Positions 1 to 6,755 of a stretch of DNA of 6,994 nt are shown piece after piece (positions within the stretch are counted from its first letter, which is position 1; every line of letters begins with the position of its first letter). The position numbers and the translations under genes were made by a program. Below the pieces are notes generated by a model. It was given only the letters and a program-made list of their open reading frames with translations. It was not told the DNA's origin and did no database searches. Source of the DNA: Planctomycetota bacterium (GTDB lineage Bacteria > Planctomycetota > Planctomycetia > Planctomycetales > Planctomycetaceae); NCBI GenBank assembly GCA_024278285.1, contig JAJRTM010000878.1, forward strand, positions 1 through 6,994, read 5' to 3'.

Positions 1-775
1 AAGGCTCCTGACACGAATGGAACTGTCGTGGCTGTAAGTTGTTCCAGGTGCAGTGGTTGTGCAACACTTGCCTTAATTCTTCTCTTGAATTTTGCATCAG
101 TTTGTAGCCGTGGCGGCGGCGTTTGATGACGCGTGGTTCCAGTCGGCCTGGGCGGTTGGCTACTTCGCATTGCGATATTTGTTTGGCAAAAGTTCGCCAC
201 AATTATTTGAGCGATTTCTGGTTGACCATTCCGCTGGCAATCAACATCCAGGCTGATAAAACATATTGGCACGTCGCCGTAAAACTGATCTGCCGAGGTT
301 GTTTGTTGTGCAACAACGCGGCACCCGCTGCGGTGGTGCGAATCAGATTGTAAGCGAGCAGCGTGGTCCATATTTCGCAGCGGATCATCTCGGGAGATTT
401 GCAACGCATCTGTTCCAGATTCAGCGAACTCTTGATGCTGCGAATATCAAGTTACACATTCCAGCGGAAGCCATACAATTCGGCAATCTCTTCCTTGCTG
501 TATTGTTCGTCGTCGATGAGTGTGATTACGACGGTGAGCGTTTTTGTTCGCAGCCCTTTTTTGACAACGTTGTAACGTATCTCGCGAAGCTGGAGCGTCT
601 CGGAAATTTGAGCGTAGGTTGCTTCATCCATCCACTTCGGTTTCTTTGGCTTCGTCCAGATGATGAGGTGATCGTACTTACCGAGTCGTTTGCCGCGGCG
701 GAAATCACTTCGACTTAGTTGATGTAGTCGCGCACAGATAGGCGTCCCTTGTATTTGAAACATCGCAATCATCAT
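1..775 (-). pseudogene. IS4-family transposase, N-terminally truncated and interrupted by two stops
   Basis: This is the C-terminal half of a DDE transposase of the IS4 family. The translation from 775 downward contains the stretches RLHQLSRSDFRRGKRLGK and WTKPKKPKWMDEATYA, familiar from IS4-type transposases, then LYGFRWNV. Reading through a TAA at 452-454 gives L-D-I-R-S-I-K, so the family signature Y-(2)-R-(3)-E-(6)-K is complete except that the stop occupies the glutamate position. The frame continues (MRCKSPEMIRCEIWTTLLAYNLIR) to a second TAA at 203-205, then again in the same frame with NRPGRLEPRVIKRRRHGYKL, typical of the C-terminus, and stays open to the window edge. Upstream of the ATG at 775 the frame hits TGA at 779-781 and the homology stops, so the N-terminal half with the two catalytic aspartates is missing. 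It is a dead copy. Family assignment is from recognised motifs, not a search. Confidence 0.88.
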
Positions 776-814
776 TGTTCAGCTTCACTCGCCGAACAAC
801 AACCAGAACAGCAA

Positions 815-842
815 AACAAAGGTGACCGATAACAAAGGTGAC
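815..842. repeat. Two 12-bp direct repeats (AACAAAGGTGAC)
   Basis: AACAAAGGTGAC occurs at 815-826 and again at 831-842, a period of 16 bp. The second copy runs into the putative terminal repeat at 834-851. Such iterations just inside an insertion-sequence end can be transposase-binding sites, but that is inference. Confidence 0.6.
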
Positions 843-952
843 AGGAACCGTATATTTTGTTTTTGGCATACCCTTATGTCTTTTTGTTCGTTTTTCTCTC
901 CTGTTCACCATTTTCTTCTACAACCACACCGGTAACGGTTCCTGACACCTTT
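834..952. repeat. 119-bp segment bounded by 18-bp inverted repeats (MITE-like)
   Basis: The reverse complement of 834-851 is ACGGTTCCTGTCACCTTT and positions 935-952 read ACGGTTCCTGACACCTTT, so 17 of 18 bases match. The 83 bp between them are T-rich on the plus strand and hold no plausible gene. This could be a miniature non-autonomous element, or two abutting ends of different insertion-sequence copies. No flanking target duplication is evident. Confidence 0.55.
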
Positions 953-987
953 AATTCCTTTAATTCCCCTCTGACACCTTTAATTCC
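942..987. repeat. Direct repeat CTGACACCTTTAATTCC, two copies plus an extra TTTAATTCC
   Basis: CTGACACCTTTAATTCC is found at 942-958 and again at 971-987. Between them sits an additional TTTAATTCCCCT, so TTTAATTCC appears three times in under 40 bp. The first copy overlaps the right arm of the inverted repeat at 935-952. The arrangement suggests repeated insertion or slippage at a terminal-repeat sequence. Confidence 0.7.
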
Positions 988-991
988 CCTC

Positions 992-1294
992 CCGGAGATT
1001 CAAGACGCAATTGATCTCCGCCAAGACGGTACCGCCTCTGCTTGGTCATATCAGTGCAGTCACGCATGGTTTGAGCTTCGCATTACATCAGCAACTCTTG
1101 CGGGCAATTTTCATCTGAAGTGTGGTGCTTGCATACACTGCACGTTCGACACTCATTGGAAACAGCCTCGCATTCATATCCAGCGTGCCACGGAAGGCGC
1201 AGGCTACCTTTGGGTCGTTAAAGATAACGATCACTTGCTGATTCATTGCAACATTATCGTTGGCAACTACAACGTCCAACCTGTTTTTCAGTAA
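992..1294 (+). pseudogene. Possible transposase fragment (ISAs1-like), weak
   Basis: An open frame on the plus strand contains PEIQDAIDLR near its start and IQRATEGAGYLWVVKDND at about 1181-1231, ending at TAA 1292-1294. The second stretch resembles the segment of ISAs1-type transposases that reads roughly 'ivegGgdYl..VKdNQP', and the first resembles the preceding 'iPei...l.L' segment. The roughly 65 residues between them do not look like the family, and the usual Gln-Pro after KDN is Asp-His. No start codon or ribosome binding site belongs to it; the open frame extends back to an ATG at 857 through the repeat cluster, which is not protein-like. It may be a decayed remnant or chance; treat as a hint only. 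Confidence 0.25.
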
Positions 1295-1353
1295 AGCTTA
1301 CAAGGTGTGTCGACATGTACCTTCACCCAGGATCATCATTATTGTTAATACGA

Positions 1354-1371
1354 GGTGCGTTTCAACGCACC
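1354..1371. repeat. Perfect palindrome GGTGCGTT-TC-AACGCACC downstream of the symporter gene
   Basis: Two 8-bp arms flank a 2-base centre; as a hairpin it would have about a 7-bp stem and a 4-base loop. It lies 12 bp beyond the symporter stop codon, where a terminator is expected, but on the minus strand no T-run follows it (TCGTATTAAC). On the plus strand CTACTTTTC follows, which is also weak. It could be a dispersed palindromic repeat or a weak transcription end or mRNA-stabilising hairpin. Confidence 0.5.
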
Positions 1372-1383
1372 CTACTTTTCAGT

Positions 1384-3324
1384 TCAAATCACAGAAGTAT
1401 CAGCGAAGGCGTAGTAAATTCCCAGGACGATCAGGATCAGCAGAATCCCAAGTGGAATAGCCGGTTTCCAGGGAGTCATATCGATATCGTCGGTCACTTC
1501 TTGCACCCAGGGAGTTTTTCTTGGCACGATATTACCGATCAGCATCATCAACAGAACCAAAGAGATGAAAACCATTCCCAGGAAGTGGAAGCCGTTGATT
1601 CTTTCGACCCAAATTTCCGCACCAGGCACAAAGTAGCCAATGGCAATCGCGGCGAAGCCAACAACAAGGGCAATATTCGCTGCAATAGCCGGAACTTTTT
1701 TCGAGATCATCCCGACAACAACGACTGAAAATATCGGAATAAAATACAGTCCGTTCATTTTTTGCATGTAGCCGAAAATACTATCTTGCCCTTCCAGAAG
1801 CGGAGCCATCGTCATCGAAAAGATTGCGATCCCGCAGCCGAATATTTTCCCTGCTTTAATGATACGTTTTTCATCAGCACTCGGATGCAACATGTGCTGA
1901 TATACTCCCAGACTGAACAGTGTGGCTGTACTGTTCAGAGCCGAGTTGAAGGAACTTAAAATTGCACCAATAATCGCAGCGGCAAAAAAACCAGTCAGGT
2001 AACCTGGAAGAACATTTCGCACCAGCGTCCCATAGGCCTTATCTTTGCGACGAAGAGGGACTAATCTTTTCAGTTCTTCATCCGTAAAACCACTGTGAAA
2101 ATGGAATTTTGCAGGACCATCTCTTGTGATCACCACACCCGGCCCGAGAACTTTATGAATGGTGAATTTTCCCGAGTTATACGGAACCGTTTTCCCGATC
2201 CATTTTTGAGCTTCACGAAGTTGCTTTTCGTTATCCCAGGAAGCATCGATATTCATCAAGTCGGCGATCACTCTTCCATGAATTCTTAATGGTTTCAATT
2301 CGTCGTCATCATGGAAAGTCCCCATCGCAGCAACCGGTTCTGTGGTGATATCGAGAAAAGTCACCCGTTTTCCATCAATCGGTGCAAAAGCGTAAAGATG
2401 AAATGCGATAATCCCAGGGACCACCAGAATCAGCGGAGCCAGTATCTTGAAAAAACCAGCCATCAAAACCCCTTTTTGTCCTTCTTTCAACGAAGAGGCA
2501 CCAAAGGTTCGTTGAATAATTTGCTGATTCGTGCACCAGTAAAACAGATTCAACAACAACACTCCGGTAAACAAGGTCGAGAATGGAACAGACTGATCTT
2601 TGGAGGCAAGTGAATTGAACTTTTCCGGGTGAGCTTCCTGCAATTTTGCAAACGCTTCCAGAGGAGCTTCCGGACTGACCGCACAAAGGGCGTACCAGGT
2701 AATCAGTAAACCACCCACGAGTAAGCCAAATCCGTTAATCGTATCGGAAACGGCAACGGTTCGCAGTCCACCAAAGATGGCGTAAATCGAACCAAGAATT
2801 CCGATCAGCCAGACCGTCACCCAAAGTGCTGTTGTCTCGCTGACACCTAACAGCAGATGAATATCGAGCATCGAATTCAACCCGGTCGCCCCGGTGTAAA
2901 GTACAATCGGAAGTAGAATTCCTGCATACGCAACGATGAAAATCAGCGAAGTAATCGCGCGGGTGTTATGATCAAAACGAAGTTCAAGATACTGCGGAAT
3001 GGTCGCGATCCCACTGCGAAGATATTTCGGTAGAAATATCAGTGCCATAACCACCAGCGACACCGCTGCGATCACTTCCCACGCCATCACACACAAGCCA
3101 TCTTCGAAAGCGGCTCCATTAAGACCGACGAGTTGCTCGGTCGATAAATTCGTCAACAGCAGCGAACCTGCAATATACCCACCCGTCAGCGCCCGTCCGC
3201 CCAGAAAATACCCGGCGGTTGTATCATGGCGATCTTTTCGCGTTAGAAACCAGGTAATTAAACCGACTAACGCCGTAAAGAAAAAAAACGAACCAAGAGT
3301 CATCACATTTTGCATATTGAACAT
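1384..3324 (-). CDS. SGLT-type solute:sodium symporter (SSS family), probable sugar transporter
   Basis: An inner-membrane sodium-coupled symporter with the LeuT fold: 646 residues, about 14 hydrophobic segments, N-terminal helix at residues 9-27. The order of motifs follows Vibrio [25 protein letters not shown] (38-59, SSS signature), [42 protein letters not shown] (259-273), [26 protein letters not shown] and [18 protein letters not shown] (453-470). Aligned from memory with vSGLT, galactose contacts Q69, E88, N260, K294 and Q428 correspond to Q64, E83, N259, K293 and Q521; S91 becomes A86. The Na2-site serines 364/365 are S457/S458. This favours a sugar or polyol substrate, not proven. Residues about 313-428 form a loop some 80 residues longer than in vSGLT. 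Start choice is ambiguous: the ATG at 3324 has GGGGA almost abutting it, whereas the ATG three codons on (3315) has the same GGGGA at 9 bases, so M4 may be the true start. It lies 44 bp downstream of the peroxiredoxin gene. Confidence 0.93.
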   Translation of the reverse strand: MFNMQNVMTLGSFFFFTALVGLITWFLTRKDRHDTTAGYFLGGRALTGGYIAGSLLLTNLSTEQLVGLNGAAFEDGLCVMAWEVIAAVSLVVMALIFLPKYLRSGIATIPQYLELRFDHNTRAITSLIFIVAYAGILLPIVLYTGATGLNSMLDIHLLLGVSETTALWVTVWLIGILGSIYAIFGGLRTVAVSDTINGFGLLVGGLLITWYALCAVSPEAPLEAFAKLQEAHPEKFNSLASKDQSVPFSTLFTGVLLLNLFYWCTNQQIIQRTFGASSLKEGQKGVLMAGFFKILAPLILVVPGIIAFHLYAFAPIDGKRVTFLDITTEPVAAMGTFHDDDELKPLRIHGRVIADLMNIDASWDNEKQLREAQKWIGKTVPYNSGKFTIHKVLGPGVVITRDGPAKFHFHSGFTDEELKRLVPLRRKDKAYGTLVRNVLPGYLTGFFAAAIIGAILSSFNSALNSTATLFSLGVYQHMLHPSADEKRIIKAGKIFGCGIAIFSMTMAPLLEGQDSIFGYMQKMNGLYFIPIFSVVVVGMISKKVPAIAANIALVVGFAAIAIGYFVPGAEIWVERINGFHFLGMVFISLVLLMMLIGNIVPRKTPWVQEVTDDIDMTPWKPAIPLGILLILIVLGIYYAFADTSVI

Positions 3325-3353
3325 TCCCCAATTGACAAATTCATCTACGTTAC

Positions 3354-3368
3354 GGTCCTGTCTGGACC
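3354..3368. promoter_or_regulatory. Small hairpin between peroxiredoxin stop and symporter start
   Basis: GGTCC-TGTCT-GGACC, a 5-bp stem with a 5-base loop, directly abuts the peroxiredoxin stop codon (TAA at 3369-3371) within the 44-bp gap. There is no T-run, so it is not a convincing terminator; it could mark an mRNA processing or partial-attenuation point, or be chance. Confidence 0.25.
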
Positions 3369-3953
3369 TTACTGCCCAATTTTCTTCACAATTTTCATCA
3401 CTGCTTTGCTATCTTGGGCCGCATTCACAGCCATGTTTTTGTGGGCAAGTTTTCCATTCAGATCGATAATGAACGTCCACCGGGCTGTTGTCAGGCTGCG
3501 CGTTAATGTGAATTCTTCGTTATCAATCGTGCGTTGGATGCTGCCTCCTTTGCGAGTTGGGACGCCGAATGTTTTAGCAATGTTTCCCTCGGTATCAGCC
3601 AAAAGTGTAAAATTCAGATTGTGCGCTTTGATGAACAGTTGATGATTCTTAACCGTATCGCCACTCACGCCGACCACTTCCACATTTGCCCCTTTCAGTT
3701 TTGGCAGATCATCTCTAAACGCACAAGCCTGTTTGGTGCAACCGCCCGTCATATCTGCCGGATAAAAATAAATGACAAGAATTTTCTTGCCGATATGTTC
3801 CTTCGAGTTCCACTTCTTACCCTGATCATCAAGGGCAGAAAACTCAGGAACGGCCTCTCCTACTTTTAAGCCATCAGCAGCGTCTGTAATACGAGATTGA
3901 GAACAAACCATGACCAAAACCAGCATCACAGTGAAGAAGTTTATTTTCGTCAT
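3369..3953 (-). CDS. Exported thiol peroxidase, peroxiredoxin of Bcp/PrxQ type
   Basis: Reduces hydrogen peroxide or organic hydroperoxides through a cysteine. 194 residues: a positively charged start and hydrophobic stretch (residues about 3-18) form a probable signal peptide with cleavage near TDA-ADG (residues 23-28), followed by the thioredoxin-fold domain opening with [17 protein letters not shown]. The active site is [16 protein letters not shown]65, T69 and C72 match the P-x3-T-x2-C motif, C72 is the peroxidatic cysteine and C77, five residues on, is the usual resolving cysteine of the PrxQ group. R158 in TARWTFIID matches the conserved arginine. The family usually has Pro where G70 stands (TPGCT becomes TGGCT). 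Export to the periplasm is unusual, since most Bcp proteins are cytoplasmic. The start at 3953 is supported by AAGGA (plus-strand 3963-3967) at 9 bases. The gene is probably co-transcribed with the symporter downstream. Confidence 0.92.
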   Translation of the reverse strand: MTKINFFTVMLVLVMVCSQSRITDAADGLKVGEAVPEFSALDDQGKKWNSKEHIGKKILVIYFYPADMTGGCTKQACAFRDDLPKLKGANVEVVGVSGDTVKNHQLFIKAHNLNFTLLADTEGNIAKTFGVPTRKGGSIQRTIDNEEFTLTRSLTTARWTFIIDLNGKLAHKNMAVNAAQDSKAVMKIVKKIGQ

Positions 3954-3962
3954 TACAATTGA

Positions 3963-3967
3963 TCCTT
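3963..3967 (-). promoter_or_regulatory. Ribosome binding site of the peroxiredoxin gene
   Basis: On the minus strand AAGGA precedes the ATG at 3953 by nine bases (TCAATTGTA). It supports the start that includes the signal peptide. Confidence 0.7.
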
Positions 3968-3995
3968 TATTATTTCTTTATGAAGGCGACCCAGC

Positions 3996-4020
3996 ACGGC
4001 TGGTCTGTTCAGACCGCCGT
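3996..4020. promoter_or_regulatory. Hairpin in the leader of the peroxiredoxin gene
   Basis: ACGGC-T-GGTCTG-TT-CAGACC-GCCGT: eleven base pairs interrupted only by one bulged T (4001), with a two-base centre that opens to a four-base loop in RNA. It ends 43 bp upstream of the peroxiredoxin ATG, inside its probable 5' leader, and no T-run follows on either strand. As DNA it is also a good near-palindromic operator candidate in a divergent promoter region. Alternatively it is a dispersed palindromic repeat. Confidence 0.45.
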
Positions 4021-4232
4021 AACCAAAAACTGTTTTCAAAAGTTTGCAAACCGTTCGTAAACTCTTATCGTTAGTAATACAGAAACAGATTTCACCATGA
4101 ACTCTACCAATTTCCTGTCGTTCCTTGTAACGTAGAACCGTTCAGGATTCCATCAACCGATCATTTTCATTCACTTTTTTTGCTGGTTTCCTCAGTCAAT
4201 TGATTTCAGCATAATATTTTTTGAACTGCTTC

Positions 4233-6434
4233 ATGTTATTTCGCTCATCACTTTTGCTTCTAATTATCAGCTCAATTCTTACTGCATTACTTGCAGTAGC
4301 GATGTTGATCAATCCCCAATGGCTGGATCAATTCGGGCCGTCTCTGCTTTTATTTATTTTGTTGATGATTCAATTAAGCAGTCTTGTTTTGATTGTTCGG
4401 TATCACTTGGAAGTTAAAAAGAAACTTGCTGAGACTCCCGCTGCTCAACTTCAGCAACAACGAAAAGAGTTGGAGATTTATCAGAAAGAATTGCAACAGG
4501 AATTCCAGGCGGAAGCGGCGAGGCTGGAGCATGAGTCTCGAAAACTGACGGATCGGTACTGCACCATTCACGAATGGCTCGACAGTCCTGAACTTCTCGA
4601 TTTGCAATCTGAAGGTAATCGCACAGAAACGCTCGCCAGTTTTCCCGCTACCTCTCAGCAGCACGATATTGCAGAAAAAGATCGGCAAGTTGCAGCAATA
4701 CTCGATACCAGTGCAGAGAAAATATACGAAAATATTCGCCGTAACACTTACGCACCACACGGCCCGTTTGATGCCCGGTTACTTCGGGATGATTTAATCG
4801 ACATCGCCCAGCAAATTGCTCATGTTTATCAGCCGGGGTTGGAAAATCCGCTTTTGCATACCAGTCCCGAACAACTTGCCCGGGCACTCAATCGAATCGG
4901 TTTGCATTTACTGGCGGTGATGGATCAACTTCCGCTCGATTTGAAATCGTACAATATCCAACAAACATACGATACCGTTCGCGGTGCCATCAAGGCCTAC
5001 GGGGCATATCAAAAAGCGGCTCCTTATTTGAACTGGGCCACCAAGGGGGCATATTTCGGTCGCGTTCTTGCGAGTACCAATCCGATCACGATTGGTTTAA
5101 TGTGGGGAGCAACGGAACTTGGAAAACTGGGTGCAAAAAAAATCGCAGCCAATTACATCGATAGACAGGCTATCGGTTTAATGCAATCGGTTGTTCGGGT
5201 TGTCGGCTACGAAGTCGCTTCCATTTACAGCGATGGTTTTCGTTACCGCGATCCAAACTGGTGTTACGGCGTTGAATTAACACAGATGGCGGCTGCGTTT
5301 CCCGATTCTCGCGAAAAATTACAGTTTATGTTGCAGGAAGTCAGCCGCATTCAACTGCTAAATGAATACGACCGTCTCTCGCTTTACCGCTGTGTGGTGG
5401 CTGGAAAAACGATTGATCGTTCCCTCACGCATCCCGAACTGATGGAAGAATCAGAGCGGCGAAAAATCATCGAACTACTCGAAAAAGCACATCGCGAAGT
5501 GCTTCACGGAACGACATCGAAACAGGCCGAAAAGTGGAAACAAGGGGTACAGGAACATCTTGGCCTGCAACTTTCGCTCACCTCTTCGCCGGTCGAAGTG
5601 GAACGCCAAAGCGAAGCCGCCCCAGAGCAGATTCTCAACTGCCTGATTACATTTTTGTCACAACTGCGGCAATACGATAACGAGCAGATTACCACACAAC
5701 TGCTGAAATCAAGCCAAACCCCTGCCTGGGAAAGTTTGGGACTGACAGCAACTGAAGAAGCAATCAAGCAAGCGGTCATCGAAAACTCGACTCTGGAATT
5801 CATCCCCCCCGATATCGACCCGACTGATTCTCGAATCGATCTCCTCATTGAAACCTTGTGCAATCTTTATGCCGAGCAGGAACCGTACAGCCCGGAAATC
5901 GAAATGATGCTCATTCAATTCGGGCTTTATTATCGCCGAGAAAGAAACAACACGTACAACCAAATTCTCAACGCATTTCAAACAGTCGCGGTTCGCCAAT
6001 TCCCAGAAATCAGTTTACTCAGCGAACCACCAACCGCTGCACAAGACCGAGCGATTTTATATAACCTAACGACAGTAAACCTTAAAGAAGAATCGCCGAA
6101 GGAACTATTTCAACAGATCACCATCAAGGCAGGAGAGTACGAATTACCGGGGGAATATTTCGTCCTGCTGACAAACAAAGGAATGTACCTTTACGAAACT
6201 GGCGATCTCGAAACCGATCCAAAAGTCGTCTGGAAAGCAGATCAAACCACAATGCTGAAAAACAAGTCGGGCGTCCTCACCGCTTCGGCATCAATAACCG
6301 GCGGCAGCTATCTGCTCTGTTCAGATCATTCCACCATCACAGAAATCATCCTCCAGGCTCCGATGACCGCCCGCTACGAAAAATACTTCGCCAAGTTGAT
6401 CGACTTTATCGATCCCACAAACAGCGACCAATAA
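4233..6434 (+). CDS. Membrane-anchored coiled-coil protein of unknown function
   Basis: About 733 residues; I do not recognise the family. Counting from the ATG at 4233: two hydrophobic helices at about 4-27 and 36-56, then a Lys/Glu/Gln-rich heptad-like segment at about 60-110, probably a coiled coil. A mixed helical region follows. A Gly/Ala-rich amphipathic stretch near 280-305 (NPITIGLMWGATELGKLGAKK) leads into a well-defined block ending YSDGFRYRDPNWCYGVELT (331-349), which looks like a conserved motif. Residues about 455-465 form a Ser/Glu-rich linker. The last 100 residues (FVLLTNKGMYLYETGD onward) alternate beta strands and end in a helix, resembling a PH-like or GRAM-like fold; this is inference. 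The two hydrophobic helices would place the bulk in the cytoplasm if both ends face inward. An in-frame TTG at 4221 would add four residues; neither start has a Shine-Dalgarno sequence, so the ATG is preferred. The gene is divergent from the peroxiredoxin unit and appears monocistronic. Confidence 0.9.
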   Translation: MLFRSSLLLLIISSILTALLAVAMLINPQWLDQFGPSLLLFILLMIQLSSLVLIVRYHLEVKKKLAETPAAQLQQQRKELEIYQKELQQEFQAEAARLEHESRKLTDRYCTIHEWLDSPELLDLQSEGNRTETLASFPATSQQHDIAEKDRQVAAILDTSAEKIYENIRRNTYAPHGPFDARLLRDDLIDIAQQIAHVYQPGLENPLLHTSPEQLARALNRIGLHLLAVMDQLPLDLKSYNIQQTYDTVRGAIKAYGAYQKAAPYLNWATKGAYFGRVLASTNPITIGLMWGATELGKLGAKKIAANYIDRQAIGLMQSVVRVVGYEVASIYSDGFRYRDPNWCYGVELTQMAAAFPDSREKLQFMLQEVSRIQLLNEYDRLSLYRCVVAGKTIDRSLTHPELMEESERRKIIELLEKAHREVLHGTTSKQAEKWKQGVQEHLGLQLSLTSSPVEVERQSEAAPEQILNCLITFLSQLRQYDNEQITTQLLKSSQTPAWESLGLTATEEAIKQAVIENSTLEFIPPDIDPTDSRIDLLIETLCNLYAEQEPYSPEIEMMLIQFGLYYRRERNNTYNQILNAFQTVAVRQFPEISLLSEPPTAAQDRAILYNLTTVNLKEESPKELFQQITIKAGEYELPGEYFVLLTNKGMYLYETGDLETDPKVVWKADQTTMLKNKSGVLTASASITGGSYLLCSDHSTITEIILQAPMTARYEKYFAKLIDFIDPTNSDQ

Positions 6435-6755
6435 TTCGTATAACAAGTAACACATCAAATGGAGATACTGTTCACACGGTCAAGAATGGCACAATTGTTT
6501 AACGGCAAGCTGATCGCGACTGCGTACGCGGGCTGGATAAACAGGCTCGAATGTCACTTTCGGCAATCCGTTAAAATAAGTCATCAAGTGAACGTGTGAG
6601 GTATAAATTCCTAGTCGATGGATGAAGACTGACATAAACGCCAACAGCCCTGACTGCAAAAGCAACCAGGGCTGTTCGTTATTATCTAACGGCAACGACA
6701 ATTATTATACAATGATTGTCTGAATCGCTCCTGCGAACCACTCGCTAGAAAAGCT
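6435..6755. other. Intergenic region without a convincing gene
   Basis: This stretch lies between two convergent genes. It holds the hairpin at 6643-6676 and a weak inverted repeat GACAAT...ATTGTC (6697-6702 and 6715-6720). The 9-mer TAACGGCAA occurs twice (6500-6508 and 6687-6695). A minus-strand frame at 6480-6701 is open, but it runs straight through the hairpin, has no ribosome binding site and resembles nothing known to me. Confidence 0.5.
6643..6676. terminator. Hairpin terminator between convergent genes
   Basis: AACAGCCCTG (6643-6652) pairs perfectly with CAGGGCTGTT (6667-6676). The 14-base loop can fold further (TGC-AAAA-GCA at 6655-6664). On the plus strand the stem ends in TT followed by CGTTATTATC, a broken T-rich tail, and on the minus strand the tail is weaker (GGCGTTTATG). 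It lies about 210 bp after the plus-strand gene and 80 bp after the stop of the minus-strand repeat gene, so it may serve both. Confidence 0.65.

Larger units (their letters stand above)
1..851 (-). mobile_element. Internally deleted IS4-type insertion sequence remnant
   Basis: The transposase pseudogene may lie within the original ends of its element. The left edge of the window reads AAGGCTCCTGACACGA. Read inward from the right, positions 851-834 give ACGGTTCCTGTCACCTTT. The cores GGCTCCTGACAC and GGTTCCTGTCAC match at 10 of 12 positions in inverted orientation, as expected of terminal inverted repeats. The element would then be about 850 bp rather than the roughly 1.4 kb of a full IS4-type element, which fits deletion of the first half of the transposase. 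The left terminus may extend beyond the window, no target-site duplication can be checked, and 834-851 also pairs better with 935-952, so the right boundary is uncertain. Confidence 0.4.
3954..4232. other. Divergent intergenic region between peroxiredoxin and the unknown membrane protein
   Basis: The region must hold promoters for two divergent genes. I find the hairpin at 3996-4020 and two copies of AACCGTTC (4049-4056 and 4136-4143). A TAATAT at 4212-4217 could be a -10 box for the plus-strand gene, but no -35 box is at proper spacing. No coding frame or RNA gene is visible. The sequence is AT-rich towards the plus-strand gene. Confidence 0.4.

Noticed and set aside
266..718. Plus-strand open frame of 150 residues
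   Set aside because: It is antisense to the transposase pseudogene, whose motifs are clear on the minus strand.
2999..3469. Plus-strand frame spanning the symporter start and the peroxiredoxin end
   Set aside because: It is antisense to two well-supported genes and shows no motif of its own.
3897..3914. Lipoprotein signal (lipobox) around Cys17 of the peroxiredoxin
   Set aside because: The residues before the cysteine are V-M-V; position -1 is Val rather than Gly, Ala or Ser, so ordinary signal-peptidase cleavage near residue 25 is more likely.
4180..4217. Promoter with TTGCTG and TAATAT for the plus-strand membrane protein
   Set aside because: The spacing between the two boxes is 26 bp, far from the usual 17, so only the -10-like box is noted.
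6480..6701. Minus-strand open frame of 73 residues
   Set aside because: It runs through the 10-bp-stem hairpin, lacks a ribosome binding site and shows no recognisable protein features.
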